A DNA stretch of 31,989 nt, taken from assembly GCA_023091735.1 (NCBI GenBank), contig JALKBU010000580.1, positions 1-31,989 on the forward strand, in the 5' to 3' direction. This stretch comes from Trichomonas tenax. Its lineage: Eukaryota; Parabasalia; Trichomonadida; Trichomonadidae. The notes beneath the pieces were generated by a model. It made no database searches, was not told the DNA's origin, and was given only the letters and a program-made list of their open reading frames with translations. The first letter of the stretch is position 1, and each line of letters opens with the position of its first letter. Positions 1-9,288 of this stretch are shown piece by piece. The position numbers and the translations under genes are program-made.

Positions 1-100
1 GCAATGAACTACGTTTATGGTCTTCATACTCAGCGTGGAGTTTCAATCTATAAATGTCAGTATTGTTTAGACTACAAAGATATTTATAACACTTTTTATA

Positions 101-194
101 AAGGTGACAATTTGCCCGCGCAAAAAGGTGACAGTTTATTCATGAAAAGTGACTTTAAGGTTCTCAGTCACTTTTTGATATTCACTTTTGTCCT
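101..194 (+). promoter_or_regulatory. Cluster of GTGAC/GTCAC elements and Inr-like site
   Basis: Five GTGAC, GTCAC or TTCAC elements lie between 101 and 185, immediately before the ATG at 201. The last is TCACTTTTGTCC, which matches the first eight positions of the Trichomonas initiator consensus TCAYTWYTCATTA. A 77-codon frame crosses this stretch (4-237), but it is better explained as promoter DNA than as a gene. Confidence 0.4.
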
Positions 195-200
195 AGACTC

Positions 201-581
201 ATGGATTTCAAAGAAAATAACGGATATAAGGAAGTGAGCTTTGAACTTAATGTTCCTATTGAAGATCTTTTGTGTTTACAGGCTTTCGATATGTTTGTTA
301 ATAAAATTATCGGTGAACTTGAATTGAAGTTTTACCCAAGATTTAAGGGATTAGTATGGTGTTCAATAAACCCAGAATAAGTTAAGGATTATAAGCTAAT
401 AAGAGAAAATGAACAAATTGATGGTATATTTATTAGAAATCCTTCAGAATGTTTTACACATCAATTTATTCAGATAAATAATACAGCAAAAGGTATCGTA
501 AAACTTTCTAAAACAACAACTATTTGCGCTTATGTTTTCGAGATAAATAATTCTTATGATCAATTTTCATTGTTTCTCTAA
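201..581 (+). pseudogene. Short unknown gene interrupted by one in-frame TAA
   Basis: From ATG 201 the frame reads 59 codons to TAA at 378-380, then continues in the same frame without another stop for 66 codons to TAA at 579-581. Both halves have ordinary protein composition (for example VSFELNVPIEDLLCL before and GIFIRNPSECFTHQF after the stop). The simplest reading is one protein of about 126 residues in which a sense codon became TAA. No family was recognised. The start is supported by TCACTTTTGTCC at 182-193, whose TCA falls 17 nt before the ATG, the same spacing as at the peptidase gene at 14596. Alternatives are a real 59-residue gene followed by coincidental open frame, or a sequencing error. 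Confidence 0.45.
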
Positions 582-864
582 TTTATATTCACTAATTTAC
601 AAAACTATAACCATGTAGTACAATTTTCTTCTAAAATATAGAATAAAAGACTTTTGATGTGTGTTTTAGAAATTTTCAAACAAATTTTTAGTATTTAATA
701 AGCAACACAGTATATTCTGGCACTAAACAATCAATAGCATAGCTTCATATGACGTATAGAGCAATATCTCTTGTAATAAAAAATAATGAGATATAAATTA
801 ATCAAAAAGTCATTTGAAGAATAAATATTGCTCTCAAAAGAATTCTCTGTTCTTAGCATAAAAG
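582..864. other. AT-rich spacer
   Basis: This spacer lies between the 3' ends of two converging genes. I see no coding frame, RNA gene or repeat in it. Confidence 0.6.
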
Positions 865-1953
865 TTAAGCGTACAAAGCTGTTGAATAGATCAAATATAC
901 AAAAGTTATTGCAGTGATTAAGCTACAAACAATGGCTGCTTTCATGTAATGCACTTTGACAACCTTTGTTGAGTCCGCTGGATATCTCCAGCACTGTGTA
1001 TTTACCAAAGCATCATTGATATAATAAATAATGTTTGAATCAGAGTAGCTCAAACTAATATGGAACAAACAATCAGTGTTTCTGTTAACAATGGCGATTT
1101 CTTCAGAAGTATTATATTCAGCTCTTAGCTCTCGTCCTAAGCCTGTTGTGTGTTTGTTGGACCATCCAGAAGGCATCTTTCCACACATTATTTGGCTCGC
1201 CATTGACATCTTTCGAATATCTTCATCAGTCGGTGAATCACGTGGAAGGAGGAACGTAATTGCACTTGAATGATTTACAATATTCAAAAACTCATCTTTT
1301 TCGAAGTGATGGAAGTGTGAAAACCTGTTAGAATATATAGTTTTCGCTAAATCATTTTCTGTGACTTTGAAAACGCGAACGCAGTATTGGGAATAATATA
1401 CGGTAAGAGTTGGATTCATCGATTTTGTGTTAATTGAGTATGCAAATTCAATGTGATAAAATTCTTTAAAATATAATTTTGAAATTTCATTATAGAGATC
1501 TAGTATCTTAGATCCTTGACTTGCTCGTAAATGAAATGCAGACCCTCCATTTTCAGGCATTTGTAAAAGAGATCTGAAATTTCCAAATATATCGACTGTT
1601 TGTTTTTGCGTTGCTGCTTCGATAAACAGCTCTATATCTGATGATTCACGTATTTTCTGCTTTAATAAGAAATCAAATCGCGAATCTGGATAGATTTTGG
1701 TTAGAAAAGGTAGCTCTGATCGATATCTGGTAATAATTGACTCGTTTTCACCACAATTATATGAAACTATGTAGAAATTCGATTCTGTTTGTCTGTTAAT
1801 ATATTCTTGAAATTTTTCATTTCTCTTATCATTTGATTTCATATAAAAATATACGAAAACATTTTGTGTTCTTGCCTGATCGCGTAGTGTCGACATGTTT
1901 AAGAACGTTTGTTCAATGAATGACGATTTTAAGGCAAATAGATATAAAAACAT
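865..1953 (-). CDS. Thioredoxin-fold-like membrane protein lacking CxxC
   Basis: This is a 362-residue protein with a short hydrophobic N-terminus (MFLYLFALKSSF) and one strong C-terminal membrane segment at about 337-360, ending almost at the membrane. Residues about 28-110 have the layout of a thioredoxin fold (NVFVYFYMKSND, then a YIVSYNC strand, then LPFLTKIYPDS before the last strands), as in PDI-like proteins, but the CxxC active site is absent. If the hydrophobic start is a signal peptide, most of the protein lies in the ER lumen, anchored by the tail. The family call rests on pattern only. A shorter start at the internal Met of MSTLRDQAR (residue 20) is possible and would remove the signal. 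The tRNA-Leu gene lies 123 bp upstream on the same strand. Confidence 0.7.
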   Translation of the reverse strand: MFLYLFALKSSFIEQTFLNMSTLRDQARTQNVFVYFYMKSNDKRNEKFQEYINRQTESNFYIVSYNCGENESIITRYRSELPFLTKIYPDSRFDFLLKQKIRESSDIELFIEAATQKQTVDIFGNFRSLLQMPENGGSAFHLRASQGSKILDLYNEISKLYFKEFYHIEFAYSINTKSMNPTLTVYYSQYCVRVFKVTENDLAKTIYSNRFSHFHHFEKDEFLNIVNHSSAITFLLPRDSPTDEDIRKMSMASQIMCGKMPSGWSNKHTTGLGRELRAEYNTSEEIAIVNRNTDCLFHISLSYSDSNIIYYINDALVNTQCWRYPADSTKVVKVHYMKAAIVCSLITAITFVYLIYSTALYA

Positions 1954-2075
1954 ATTTGAAAAATGATTTTGATAAGGAAAATAAACCTCTATTTGATAAC
2001 ATTTTCATTCCTCATTTACATCTGAGTTTATTTATTTTAGATATCAATTGAAAAAAGAAAGAAAAATTGAAAAAA

Positions 2076-2155
2076 TGGTCACTCTGGGGTTCGAACCCAG
2101 GCCCTCGCGGACCAGTGCCTTAAACTGGCGCCTTAGACCACTTGGCCAAACGACC
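2076..2155 (-). tRNA. tRNA-Leu (anticodon AAG)
   Basis: The minus strand folds into a full cloverleaf of 80 nt: a 7-bp acceptor stem (GGTCGTT with AGTGACC, two G-U pairs) and a D arm closed by GCC/GGC. The anticodon stem is CCAGT/ACTGG with loop TTAAGGC, giving anticodon AAG. The variable arm is long (CCGCGAGG), as expected for leucine, and the T arm is CTGGG-TTCGAAC-CCCAG. The discriminator base is A, no CCA is encoded and there is no intron. T-rich runs follow the 3' end on the minus strand, consistent with RNA polymerase III termination. Confidence 0.96.
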
Positions 2156-2297
2156 TTGACAATTTTCTTGGTTTTAATTAGATCCTGAGCATAAATTTTA
2201 ATTATCTTTGGAAAATCATTTTGATTAACTTAAATTAGAATGGAATTTGGATGTATAATAATTCTAGTATTTAGATTCAAATAGATATAAATATTGA

Positions 2298-5200
2298 TTA
2301 CTTTGCAGCTTTCTTCTTCTTCTGAGCCTTGTATTCTTTGAGCATTTTCTGCTCTAATGGAGTCAAGTTCTTTTGTTTCTGCAATATCTTTTGCATCTTT
2401 TCTTCTTTATCCGCTTCCAGTTTTCTTATGATCATGTTCTTCTGGAGAGCAAAGTTCTCTTTGAGCATATCCATGAATGTGAAATGGTGAGAATCCTCTG
2501 ACAACTCATCATCCTTGTGTGGCTGGTAATCCTTGATCGCATCAAGTGTCTCCTGGCTAACAAGGTGCTTGGACTGGAGTTTCATTGGAATAGAGAATAT
2601 GAAGAGGATAATCTTCTCCAAGATGAAGCATGCGACAATATCGACGACGCAGTAGATTGCAAGCATCGATCTGAAGTGCTGCGATGGGAACTTGACGATT
2701 TGGAACATGTTCAATACTTCTGGGCTGTCTGTGAATAACAAGAAGAAAAGAAGCAAAGTTGTGATGATCTGGCATCCAAGGAGAGGCTTATTTGATGTGA
2801 GGGGTGTCATGAATGGTTTGCCTCTATAATTGGAAATGAAGGTGGAAATCTGTTGTGCATTAGAAATGAAGAACATAGCAGAATTCATCAAAGATGGTGA
2901 GAAAGTGACCTTGTAGTCGAAAACAGGAGATGTATAACCTGTCTCGAATACCAACTGCCTTGTGAGTATCAAGAGCACGAAGTGGACAGCGAATTGTGCC
3001 AAAACAGATATGACAAGGTACCAATTGAACTGAGACGCGAAAGGCCTCTCTGGAGACATCTCTCTAAGTGGCTTAGCGAAGGAGACGCACAGATAAGAAA
3101 TTGCAAGGAAGAACGCGAAAACGCCCATTTGGAATTCACCAAACTTGACATTGTCAATGAACAAGATCGATGATGTGTATGCAGTGATAAGGCTTGTGAG
3201 GGAAAGAAGTTTGAACAAATCGATTGTTGATGAAAGTGTTGCGCGACCAAATCTGATGATATCGATACATGATGAAATTGTAGAACGCTTGGAAACGAAT
3301 GGCGATGCAACAGAAGCAGCTCCAAGCTTTGGTCTATATTGCTCCTCATCGAGTTCTGTTTCGATTGAGTTTTCAAGGAGGCCAACGCCGCAGTGAGCTT
3401 GCTTGAGGGCATTAACATCGTTTGTACCATCACCACACATCATTGTGTTCAATCCAAGTTGCTTGAATGTTCTAACGACAAGTTCCTTATTATCTGGTGA
3501 CATTCTTGCAAAAATGTTGCACTTCGAGCATGACTCATTAAGTTCTGCAGTCTTTCCATTATCGGCAAGTAACTGCAAAGCATGTCCTGTGAAGCAGTTT
3601 GCGGAAGGATCATATTCTCCATCACAAATCTTCTCTTCGCCGTGTAATATTCTGAGACGCTTAGCAACGTGGCAGGCTGTGAGTGGATCATCACCTGTGA
3701 TGATAACAACTCTGTGTGTTGACTTGAGAAGTTGAACAACTGTATCTTCTGTGCCTTTCTTGAGAGGGGCGCTGAAAATAGCAAATCCGCAGAATGTTAA
3801 ATCGCATTCATACTGTTCACGTGTAACGTTGGCAACATTGGTTGTAGAAGGAAGTGACTTGTATGCAAGTGCAAGAACTCTGCAGCCTTGTCTTGTATAT
3901 TGCTTATATGTATCGAAGTACTTCTCTGGAACATTAGAAAGAAGCTCAGCGATTACTTCTGGAGCACCCTTTGTAACAGAATAAAATCCCTTTGGTGTGA
4001 TTGATGTTAAAACAGTTGTCATCCTTCTTAATTGCGCTGAGAAGTGGAATGTCTTAGAAACTGTGAACTTTAATGCGTTGTTCTTGATGTTTGTTTGTGT
4101 TGTAAACTTGAAATTAAGTGCTCTGAAAGCAGCAGCTTCAAGTTGATCACCAACAAGTTTCTTTGAGTTCATTGAGAAAACTAACGAGTTGCATCCACCA
4201 ACAACCATCTGAGTCTCCTCCTTAAGGATGTCAGTGGATGTTGTGAACTTTCCTGTAACACTGTTGCTTGTTGCTTCGACAACATCATCTCTGATTTCAT
4301 CAATACCTAACAACTCGTAATCTTCTGCTGTCAATGTGCCTGTCTTATCGAAGCAGCATACAGAGACCGTTCCTGCGTAAGGGATACGGAATGGCTCAGT
4401 GCAGAAAACTTTGAGCTTAGAGAGCGCCAAAAGCGATGCGTTAACTGAGAATGTGAGCTGCATTGGAAGATCCTGAGGAATTGTTGATGTGATGATTTTG
4501 ATGACGTTGACAATAAGTGCGAAAGAGGAAATTGATGCGTTTCCGATGCTGAAATAGATAATGTAAGCAGATGCAGCAATAGCGAAGAAAGTGAGGAAGA
4601 GAATCAAACGTGTTGAGTCATTGGATTCAGCAGAAACACGCTCTGAAGCGAAGAGAATTGTGCGCAAGAGAGAGCCCTGTGAACTTCCATGGCCTGTTCC
4701 AAGAATGTATGCAACAGCACCTGGTTGATCTGTGAAGATATGAGCTTTTTCTGGAAGTACTTGTTCGATTCTAGTACCGCCGAAGAGAATATGGCGCTTA
4801 TCTTGTGCTTTGTGTAACTGGTGATCTGGTTCCAATGTTTGCGCACACTCTTTGACTTGTGGTGTACTTTCACCAGTAAGCATAGCTTCGTTTACAACAA
4901 CGCGTCCGCTGAGGAGAAGCATATCTGCGGGACAAATGATTTCAGAGTTAAGGAGCACGATATCGCCTGGGACGAGTTTATCACTTGTCAGGGATTTCCA
5001 GAGTCCATCTCTTAGCACGCGGATTTGGATTGGCTTAGTTTCGATATCTCTAAGTTCGAGCATATTTGATTGTCTCGTGCGGACTGTGTTAGCTTCAATA
5101 ATAATGAGAGAGGCCAAAGAAATGAGTGGGTATGTGATATAATCATCGAGCATCCATGATGAAACAGCGACAATTTGGAATAAGAATAATGGACGAAGCA

Positions 5201-5807
5201 AATGCTCTTTTAGCAACTCCTTGAAGCTTGGCACAGGAATGTTGTATGAGTTTGGTCCAAAATAGTCGATTCTGTTGTTTGCATCTTTAGAACTTAATCC
5301 TTGGCTTTCCATGTATTCTTTGATGAGTAAATCCTTCGGATACTTGAGAGATTTGAACTGTCCGTCGACGAATTCGCGTCTTTTTTGTTGATAGAAAGCG
5401 TGTGGATGCTCACCACGAATTAATGGGACAATTTCTGCCTGCCCGCGGTGAGATTTTGGATAGAACAATACATGTGTAGCGTCAGACTCGTTTGCGGATA
5501 CGTACATGATTCTTGCCTTGAATTCGAGAATCCATACTGTGAAAAGATAGAATAAAGCGTGAATTGACATGAAAATGAATGGGAAACAAACTTCAAGGGT
5601 GTGCGGTTCGAGCATTGTGACGTTCAAATGGTCCGTGAAGAAAGAAAATGATGTATTAGTGATTTCTGTTGGTGTGCTAGGATCGTAAGCGGCGTACAAA
5701 AGCTTCATAGCCGGGAACAGAGTGAGTGGATAAAGAACTATAGCAATGAATATGTCAAACCTCGTCGCTAGAGGACGTGGTTTGAGTAACTTAAACTTTA
5801 ATCCCAT
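2298..5807 (-). CDS. P5A-type P-type ATPase (Spf1/ATP13A1-like)
   Basis: The protein has 1169 residues, near the usual P5A length. P5A pumps (yeast Spf1, human ATP13A1) sit in the ER and extract mis-inserted transmembrane helices using ATP. Visible signatures are TGES in the actuator domain (E313), the phosphorylation loop CFDKTGTLT with Asp487, KGAPE in the nucleotide-binding domain and the hinge GDGTNDVNALK (D793, D797). Hydrophobic segments occur at the N-terminus (about 18-42 and 72-95), around 205-240, 400-460 and at the C-terminal cluster. The TM4 motif, normally PPELP in P5A and PPALP in P5B, reads IPQDLP here (P444-P448). The tail is rich in lysine and probably cytosolic. The start is the first Met of the frame, and the MGLKFKLLKPRPL beginning is typical of this family. 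Confidence 0.93.
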   Translation of the reverse strand: MGLKFKLLKPRPLATRFDIFIAIVLYPLTLFPAMKLLYAAYDPSTPTEITNTSFSFFTDHLNVTMLEPHTLEVCFPFIFMSIHALFYLFTVWILEFKARIMYVSANESDATHVLFYPKSHRGQAEIVPLIRGEHPHAFYQQKRREFVDGQFKSLKYPKDLLIKEYMESQGLSSKDANNRIDYFGPNSYNIPVPSFKELLKEHLLRPLFLFQIVAVSSWMLDDYITYPLISLASLIIIEANTVRTRQSNMLELRDIETKPIQIRVLRDGLWKSLTSDKLVPGDIVLLNSEIICPADMLLLSGRVVVNEAMLTGESTPQVKECAQTLEPDHQLHKAQDKRHILFGGTRIEQVLPEKAHIFTDQPGAVAYILGTGHGSSQGSLLRTILFASERVSAESNDSTRLILFLTFFAIAASAYIIYFSIGNASISSFALIVNVIKIITSTIPQDLPMQLTFSVNASLLALSKLKVFCTEPFRIPYAGTVSVCCFDKTGTLTAEDYELLGIDEIRDDVVEATSNSVTGKFTTSTDILKEETQMVVGGCNSLVFSMNSKKLVGDQLEAAAFRALNFKFTTQTNIKNNALKFTVSKTFHFSAQLRRMTTVLTSITPKGFYSVTKGAPEVIAELLSNVPEKYFDTYKQYTRQGCRVLALAYKSLPSTTNVANVTREQYECDLTFCGFAIFSAPLKKGTEDTVVQLLKSTHRVVIITGDDPLTACHVAKRLRILHGEEKICDGEYDPSANCFTGHALQLLADNGKTAELNESCSKCNIFARMSPDNKELVVRTFKQLGLNTMMCGDGTNDVNALKQAHCGVGLLENSIETELDEEQYRPKLGAASVASPFVSKRSTISSCIDIIRFGRATLSSTIDLFKLLSLTSLITAYTSSILFIDNVKFGEFQMGVFAFFLAISYLCVSFAKPLREMSPERPFASQFNWYLVISVLAQFAVHFVLLILTRQLVFETGYTSPVFDYKVTFSPSLMNSAMFFISNAQQISTFISNYRGKPFMTPLTSNKPLLGCQIITTLLLFFLLFTDSPEVLNMFQIVKFPSQHFRSMLAIYCVVDIVACFILEKIILFIFSIPMKLQSKHLVSQETLDAIKDYQPHKDDELSEDSHHFTFMDMLKENFALQKNMIIRKLEADKEEKMQKILQKQKNLTPLEQKMLKEYKAQKKKKAAK

Positions 5808-6230
5808 AAAATTTTTGGAAGTTTACTTGTCAGAAAAAAGATATAAATTAACACACAAATAACATTGGCTGTTTTTAATTAAAAATTTTGGATTTTTATT
5901 TTTTGACAATTTTATTTATTTGGCAAATTTTCATTCATCCGGCTAATATAGGTTTTCCAAACGATTTGCTCGATTTTACAGATACCAATGAACTATCTAT
6001 CTCCCCGAAACTTCTTTTGTTTAATCTAATGTTATGGTTTCTTAAATTAAACAAAATATACAAAAAAAATAAATATAAAGTATTTGTAGATAACTCAGTT
6101 ATGAAAAGCTGAATTTAAAAACAAAAGGATTTTCGATGAATTGGATATATTTTAAAGCCCCCTGTTTTAAGAATCGCGACCCTAACTACTGTTTTGTAAA
6201 CTATAACGTCTTCCGGTTTAAAAAATAATA
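5808..6230. other. Divergent promoter spacer
   Basis: This AT-rich spacer lies between the divergent starts at 5807 and 6231. A 74-codon open frame at 5888-6112 is low-complexity, rich in Phe, Ile, Leu and Lys, and probably not a gene. TGACAAG occurs on the minus strand about 21 nt before the ATPase start. Confidence 0.5.
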
Positions 6231-6959
6231 ATGTCTACAGTAGTTAAATCGAATAAGTCTCGAGAGATTGCGACTGAAGAGAAAAAGACACAAGAAAATC
6301 AAGAGGAGGAGCAAGAGCAGGAAAAATTATCGCATAATGATGATGATTTAAATGAAACAGAAACAGAATTTGATATTCCTGAAGAACAAGCACCACCGTT
6401 ACCACCAAGTCGCTATTCATACGTTTCACGAGAAAACGCAGGCTGGGTCGACGAGATTCTTGGATATGATGGAATTAGAAGACTCGGTGAAAAGCCACAT
6501 CCTGTTGAACTCATATTCGAACTTACAGCACACTACGTTCCAGAACTCCACAGTATGCCGAATATCTGGAAGACCCCGAGAAATCGTCTGAAATCAAAGC
6601 TTAGAAAAGTCAGAGAATTGTTTATTGCATGGGGAATTCAGTCTCCTCTTCACTGGTGCTCATTTGTCGACTATGATGAGTACGATGAGCGCTCATTCTT
6701 GAATTTCAACTTATCTCTCGCTGCAATGAAGTGCCACTTCCTCGTTGAGGAGCGCAACAAGCTGCAGGAAGACCAACTTGAACAGTTACGCATATGCAGA
6801 CAAATGAAAGAACAATCAGATTTACAAAGAAAGAAAATTCAAAAGATTCTTAAACTTGTTCAAGAAAAGAAGGATCTTCCGTTCGCAGGCCTCATTGAGC
6901 AGCTTATAACAAAAGAACCATCTTGTTTCAAGCCACTTGAAGATGAAGTTGTTGAATAA
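6231..6959 (+). CDS. Unknown protein, acidic N-terminus and C-terminal coiled coil
   Basis: This protein has 242 residues. Positions 1-50 are charged and disordered-looking (Glu, Gln, Asp, Lys), followed by a short proline patch (APPLPPSR). A compact middle region of about 60-170 is rich in Trp, Tyr and Phe (GWVDEILGYDGIRRLG, FIAWGIQSPLHWCSF) and looks globular. Residues about 170-225 are Lys/Glu/Gln-rich and predicted helical, probably a coiled coil. No signal peptide or membrane segment is seen. I do not recognise the family. The stop reads TAAATC, so TAAA overlaps the stop codon, as in several genes here. Confidence 0.75.
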   Translation: MSTVVKSNKSREIATEEKKTQENQEEEQEQEKLSHNDDDLNETETEFDIPEEQAPPLPPSRYSYVSRENAGWVDEILGYDGIRRLGEKPHPVELIFELTAHYVPELHSMPNIWKTPRNRLKSKLRKVRELFIAWGIQSPLHWCSFVDYDEYDERSFLNFNLSLAAMKCHFLVEERNKLQEDQLEQLRICRQMKEQSDLQRKKIQKILKLVQEKKDLPFAGLIEQLITKEPSCFKPLEDEVVE

Positions 6960-7207
6960 ATCTTATTTGTCTGTTTTAAGATTGCCATCATTTATTTTAT
7001 CAATTGCTTGTGTATTCTATTATATTTGACAAGGATTAGTTTTGATTTGATTTGTATTTCTTGAATTCGTTAATTAATTACTTGTTTTTCTTCAACCTAT
7101 AGATATATTTGATGATATTATCTATATATTTCAATAGATTATCTTTATTTAAAAACATTGAATATAATTTGGCTTTGTAAAATCGAGAGCAAACTACCCC
7201 GCGACGA

Positions 7208-7732
7208 TTAATGGATAAGAGATGGGATCTCCTCTGAGAATGAAGCAAATTGTTCAGCAGCATCCGGTGGCATTGTTGCTTTTTCTTGAACCATTTTTTC
7301 TAATGTGCTACGAAGGCTTGCGTGGAGCTGCAGGTGCTTTGCAGCAAATGCAGAGTAAATTTTCTGCGAGATCTGGGAAATGAAGTCTGCGTGTTCTGGT
7401 TGACGCTTATCCGCGTTAATTTTGTAAAATACGGCGGTAATTATATCATCCTTCAGCAGCAAACCGAGGTTTAAGTATTTAGTTTCAGAATTTTGTGATG
7501 CTAATCTTGAAGTTGCTAAAGGTTCGTTATCCTGTGTTTCGAAAGAAGCGAATTGGACAGTTCCGTCGTCAAACTCTGTTGCTAATTGGAGAAGAACTTG
7601 GCACAATTTTGAGATTGTTACGTGTTCTGTTACGTATTTCCAATCGATGGACTTCTCCGCGAGAACGGAGCCACTTATATTCGAAGAAATAACAATACGA
7701 AGGACTTTAACTTGATTGGAAATTGAAGACAT
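7208..7732 (-). CDS. Small conserved-looking protein, possibly longin-like
   Basis: This protein has 174 residues and no membrane segment. The N-terminal 110 residues alternate short hydrophobic strands (VKVLRIVISSN, GTVQFASFET, YLNLGLLLKDDIITAVFYKI) with helices (SKLCQVLLQLATEF, ADFISQISQKIYSAF). That pattern is reminiscent of longin or roadblock-type folds in trafficking proteins; this is a fold guess only. A helical tail follows. The start is supported by AAAAAGTGACAAATTAAT directly before the ATG on the minus strand. Confidence 0.7.
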   Translation of the reverse strand: MSSISNQVKVLRIVISSNISGSVLAEKSIDWKYVTEHVTISKLCQVLLQLATEFDDGTVQFASFETQDNEPLATSRLASQNSETKYLNLGLLLKDDIITAVFYKINADKRQPEHADFISQISQKIYSAFAAKHLQLHASLRSTLEKMVQEKATMPPDAAEQFASFSEEIPSLIH

Positions 7733-7739
7733 ATTAATT

Positions 7740-7750
7740 TGTCACTTTTT
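7740..7750 (-). promoter_or_regulatory. AAAAGTGACA element before the 7732 start
   Basis: On the minus strand AAAAAGTGACA ends 7 nt before the ATG at 7732. The same ten-base core precedes the starts at 25117, 26208 and 23847. Confidence 0.5.
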
Positions 7751-8007
7751 GATATTTTGACAGTTTTTGAAAGGAGAAAAAAATCAAGTCCTGATAATTT
7801 AAAATTAGACTCGCCTTAATGTTCTCTATCTATTCTCTAAATATTAATATCTATTTTATTTAATTTTCAAGAATATTTTCATGTCATAGCTCTTTAAACG
7901 CAATACCCTTAAAGTGCAGCAGCTTCAAAAAAATTACTTCATAATGAATGATCGAGAATATAGATTTAATTATATCTTTATTTCTAATATAAACAAAAGG
8001 CATGAAT

Positions 8008-8646
8008 TCATCTTGAATGTGAGTGAGGTAGGATAGTTAGAACAACCTTTCCTGATTCTATGTCTTCTACATTAACAGATAATGTTTCACCAAATTCAAA
8101 CTCAAATGTAATATACAATTCAGTTATACAGTATATCTTTGCCCTTAAAGGTTTCCGACTGCGTGTTTTAATTTCCACCATTTGATTCGCTTCAACAACA
8201 GTTCCATGATAAATAAAAACATAGTCAGCAAACAATGTAAGGTCTGATAAATTATTGTCTTCCGAAGCAATTTTTAGAAGATTTTCGAGCGTATCAGTGA
8301 TGCTGTCAGGATTTCTCAATTGTTCCGAGCGTTTTCTCGTCTGTTTATGTTTTGACTTAATTTTATTAATCAATGAGTTATATTCTTGCCTTGTATCGCT
8401 AAATATTTTTCTATGATCTTCAATGAGTGGATTTCTTATTAAATCTTCGAACTCAGACACAAGCTGGATATCTTTTTCGTTGTAAAAGCACTTTATTTCT
8501 TTTTCTCGACGTTTATTTATAATCTCAAGTTGTGAATTCATCAATCTTTCGTCAAGTTCGTTCTGCACTTCGTTTATTTTATACGCAGCATCTATGTTAT
8601 GCCTGTGAATGTCTGTAAGTATCTCTTTTTGAAGCTCTAAATTCAT
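8008..8646 (-). CDS. Coiled-coil protein resembling Sds3/BRMS1 corepressor subunits
   Basis: The protein has 212 residues from the chosen start. Residues 1-110 are long charged helices (HRHNIDAAYKINEVQNELDE, INKRREKEIKCFYNEKD), and 148-207 form a compact beta-rich end (DYVFIYHGTVVEANQ, LRAKIYCITELYITFEF, VEDIESGKVVLTIL). This arrangement, and the beta pattern in particular, recall Sds3/SUDS3 proteins, which scaffold the Sin3 histone-deacetylase complex in the nucleus. The match is by eye only. The frame opens at 8709, but the Met at 8646 is preferred because a TAGTGACACTTTTT promoter-like element lies between the two, as at the PDI-like gene. The window also encodes a Myb regulator. Confidence 0.7.
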   Translation of the reverse strand: MNLELQKEILTDIHRHNIDAAYKINEVQNELDERLMNSQLEIINKRREKEIKCFYNEKDIQLVSEFEDLIRNPLIEDHRKIFSDTRQEYNSLINKIKSKHKQTRKRSEQLRNPDSITDTLENLLKIASEDNNLSDLTLFADYVFIYHGTVVEANQMVEIKTRSRKPLRAKIYCITELYITFEFEFGETLSVNVEDIESGKVVLTILPHSHSR

Positions 8647-8656
8647 TTTATGGCAC

Positions 8657-8675
8657 TTTTCCCTACCAAAAAGTG
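8657..8675 (-). promoter_or_regulatory. TAGTGACACTTTTT element deciding the 8646 start
   Basis: The minus strand reads ATATAGTGACACTTTTTGG about 20-35 nt before the ATG at 8646. Almost the same string (GTATAGTGACACTTTTTTG) lies upstream of the PDI-like gene that starts at 22618, suggesting a shared promoter element and a start downstream of it. Confidence 0.45.
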
Positions 8676-8831
8676 TCACTATATCATATTTCATTATCGA
8701 ATATCTCATTGATTAATCAATATATTAAGAAACTATTGCATCTTCTGAACTAAGTATCATACAAATATCAATCCTATATATTCACAATCAGATACAAATT
8801 GATAGGTTGGAAAAAGCACCTCTCAAAATTT

Positions 8832-9083
8832 TCAAAATTGCAATATTTGAACATAAAATACCATTATTGGAGGAAACTGTTGAAAGGGTTTTCTCTGTGG
8901 ATGACATTTATTAATTTTGTCGCATGAACGCTTAATAATTCCGTATATATTTGGCACAAGAAGAATATTCGTGAATAAGATGCACCAATAGCTTCCAAAA
9001 GACAGACGCATATGTGTTATCGATACTAATGCATCTTGTATGAATATAATCAACAATTTCAAAATGAATTTTGTAAAAAACAT
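8832..9083 (-). pseudogene. Gene-end fragment, P4-ATPase-like C-terminus
   Basis: An 83-codon minus-strand frame contains two hydrophobic stretches and the string FGSYWCILFTNILLVPNIYG followed by IIKRSC. This has the shape of the last membrane helix and tail of phospholipid-flipping P4 ATPases, but no catalytic part is nearby. A 100-bp section (8868-8967) recurs inverted at 11168-11267 with only 4 differences by eye. There is no proper N-terminus, so I regard it as a duplicated remnant rather than a gene. The family call is tentative. Confidence 0.4.
8868..8967 (+). repeat. Inverted repeat copy A (100 bp)
   Basis: The reverse complement of this segment matches 11168-11267 at about 96 of 100 positions. 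The two copies bracket the inverted-repeat element and the minisatellite. Confidence 0.9.
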
Positions 9084-9113
9084 CGTTAAACAAAATGTTT
9101 CGGGTACAAAACC

Positions 9114-9130
9114 ATTATGATAATATATTA
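9114..9130 (+). repeat. 17-bp direct repeat, left flank
   Basis: ATTATGATAATATATTA is repeated exactly and in the same orientation at 10003-10019, immediately outside the ends of the inverted-repeat element. It could be a target-site duplication. Confidence 0.75.
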
Positions 9131-9288
9131 TGTAGCGTATAATAATCCATCAAACGAAAAGTGATGCTTTACACGTCAGATTTTGACGTGTAAACTGATG
9201 TTTTAAAATTAGAGGGATAGGTCTCAATCATAAAAAGTGACAAATATGCTTTTGCCTTTTCCCTCCAAGAGCGAAGTCAAGAGAGACT

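Noticed and set aside
4..237. 77-codon plus-strand frame at the window start
   Set aside because: It crosses a cluster of promoter-like GTGAC elements and overlaps the better-supported frame starting at 201; no family is recognised.
5888..6112. 74-codon plus-strand frame between divergent genes
   Set aside because: It is low-complexity Phe/Ile/Leu/Lys sequence expected from AT-rich DNA, with no promoter motif.
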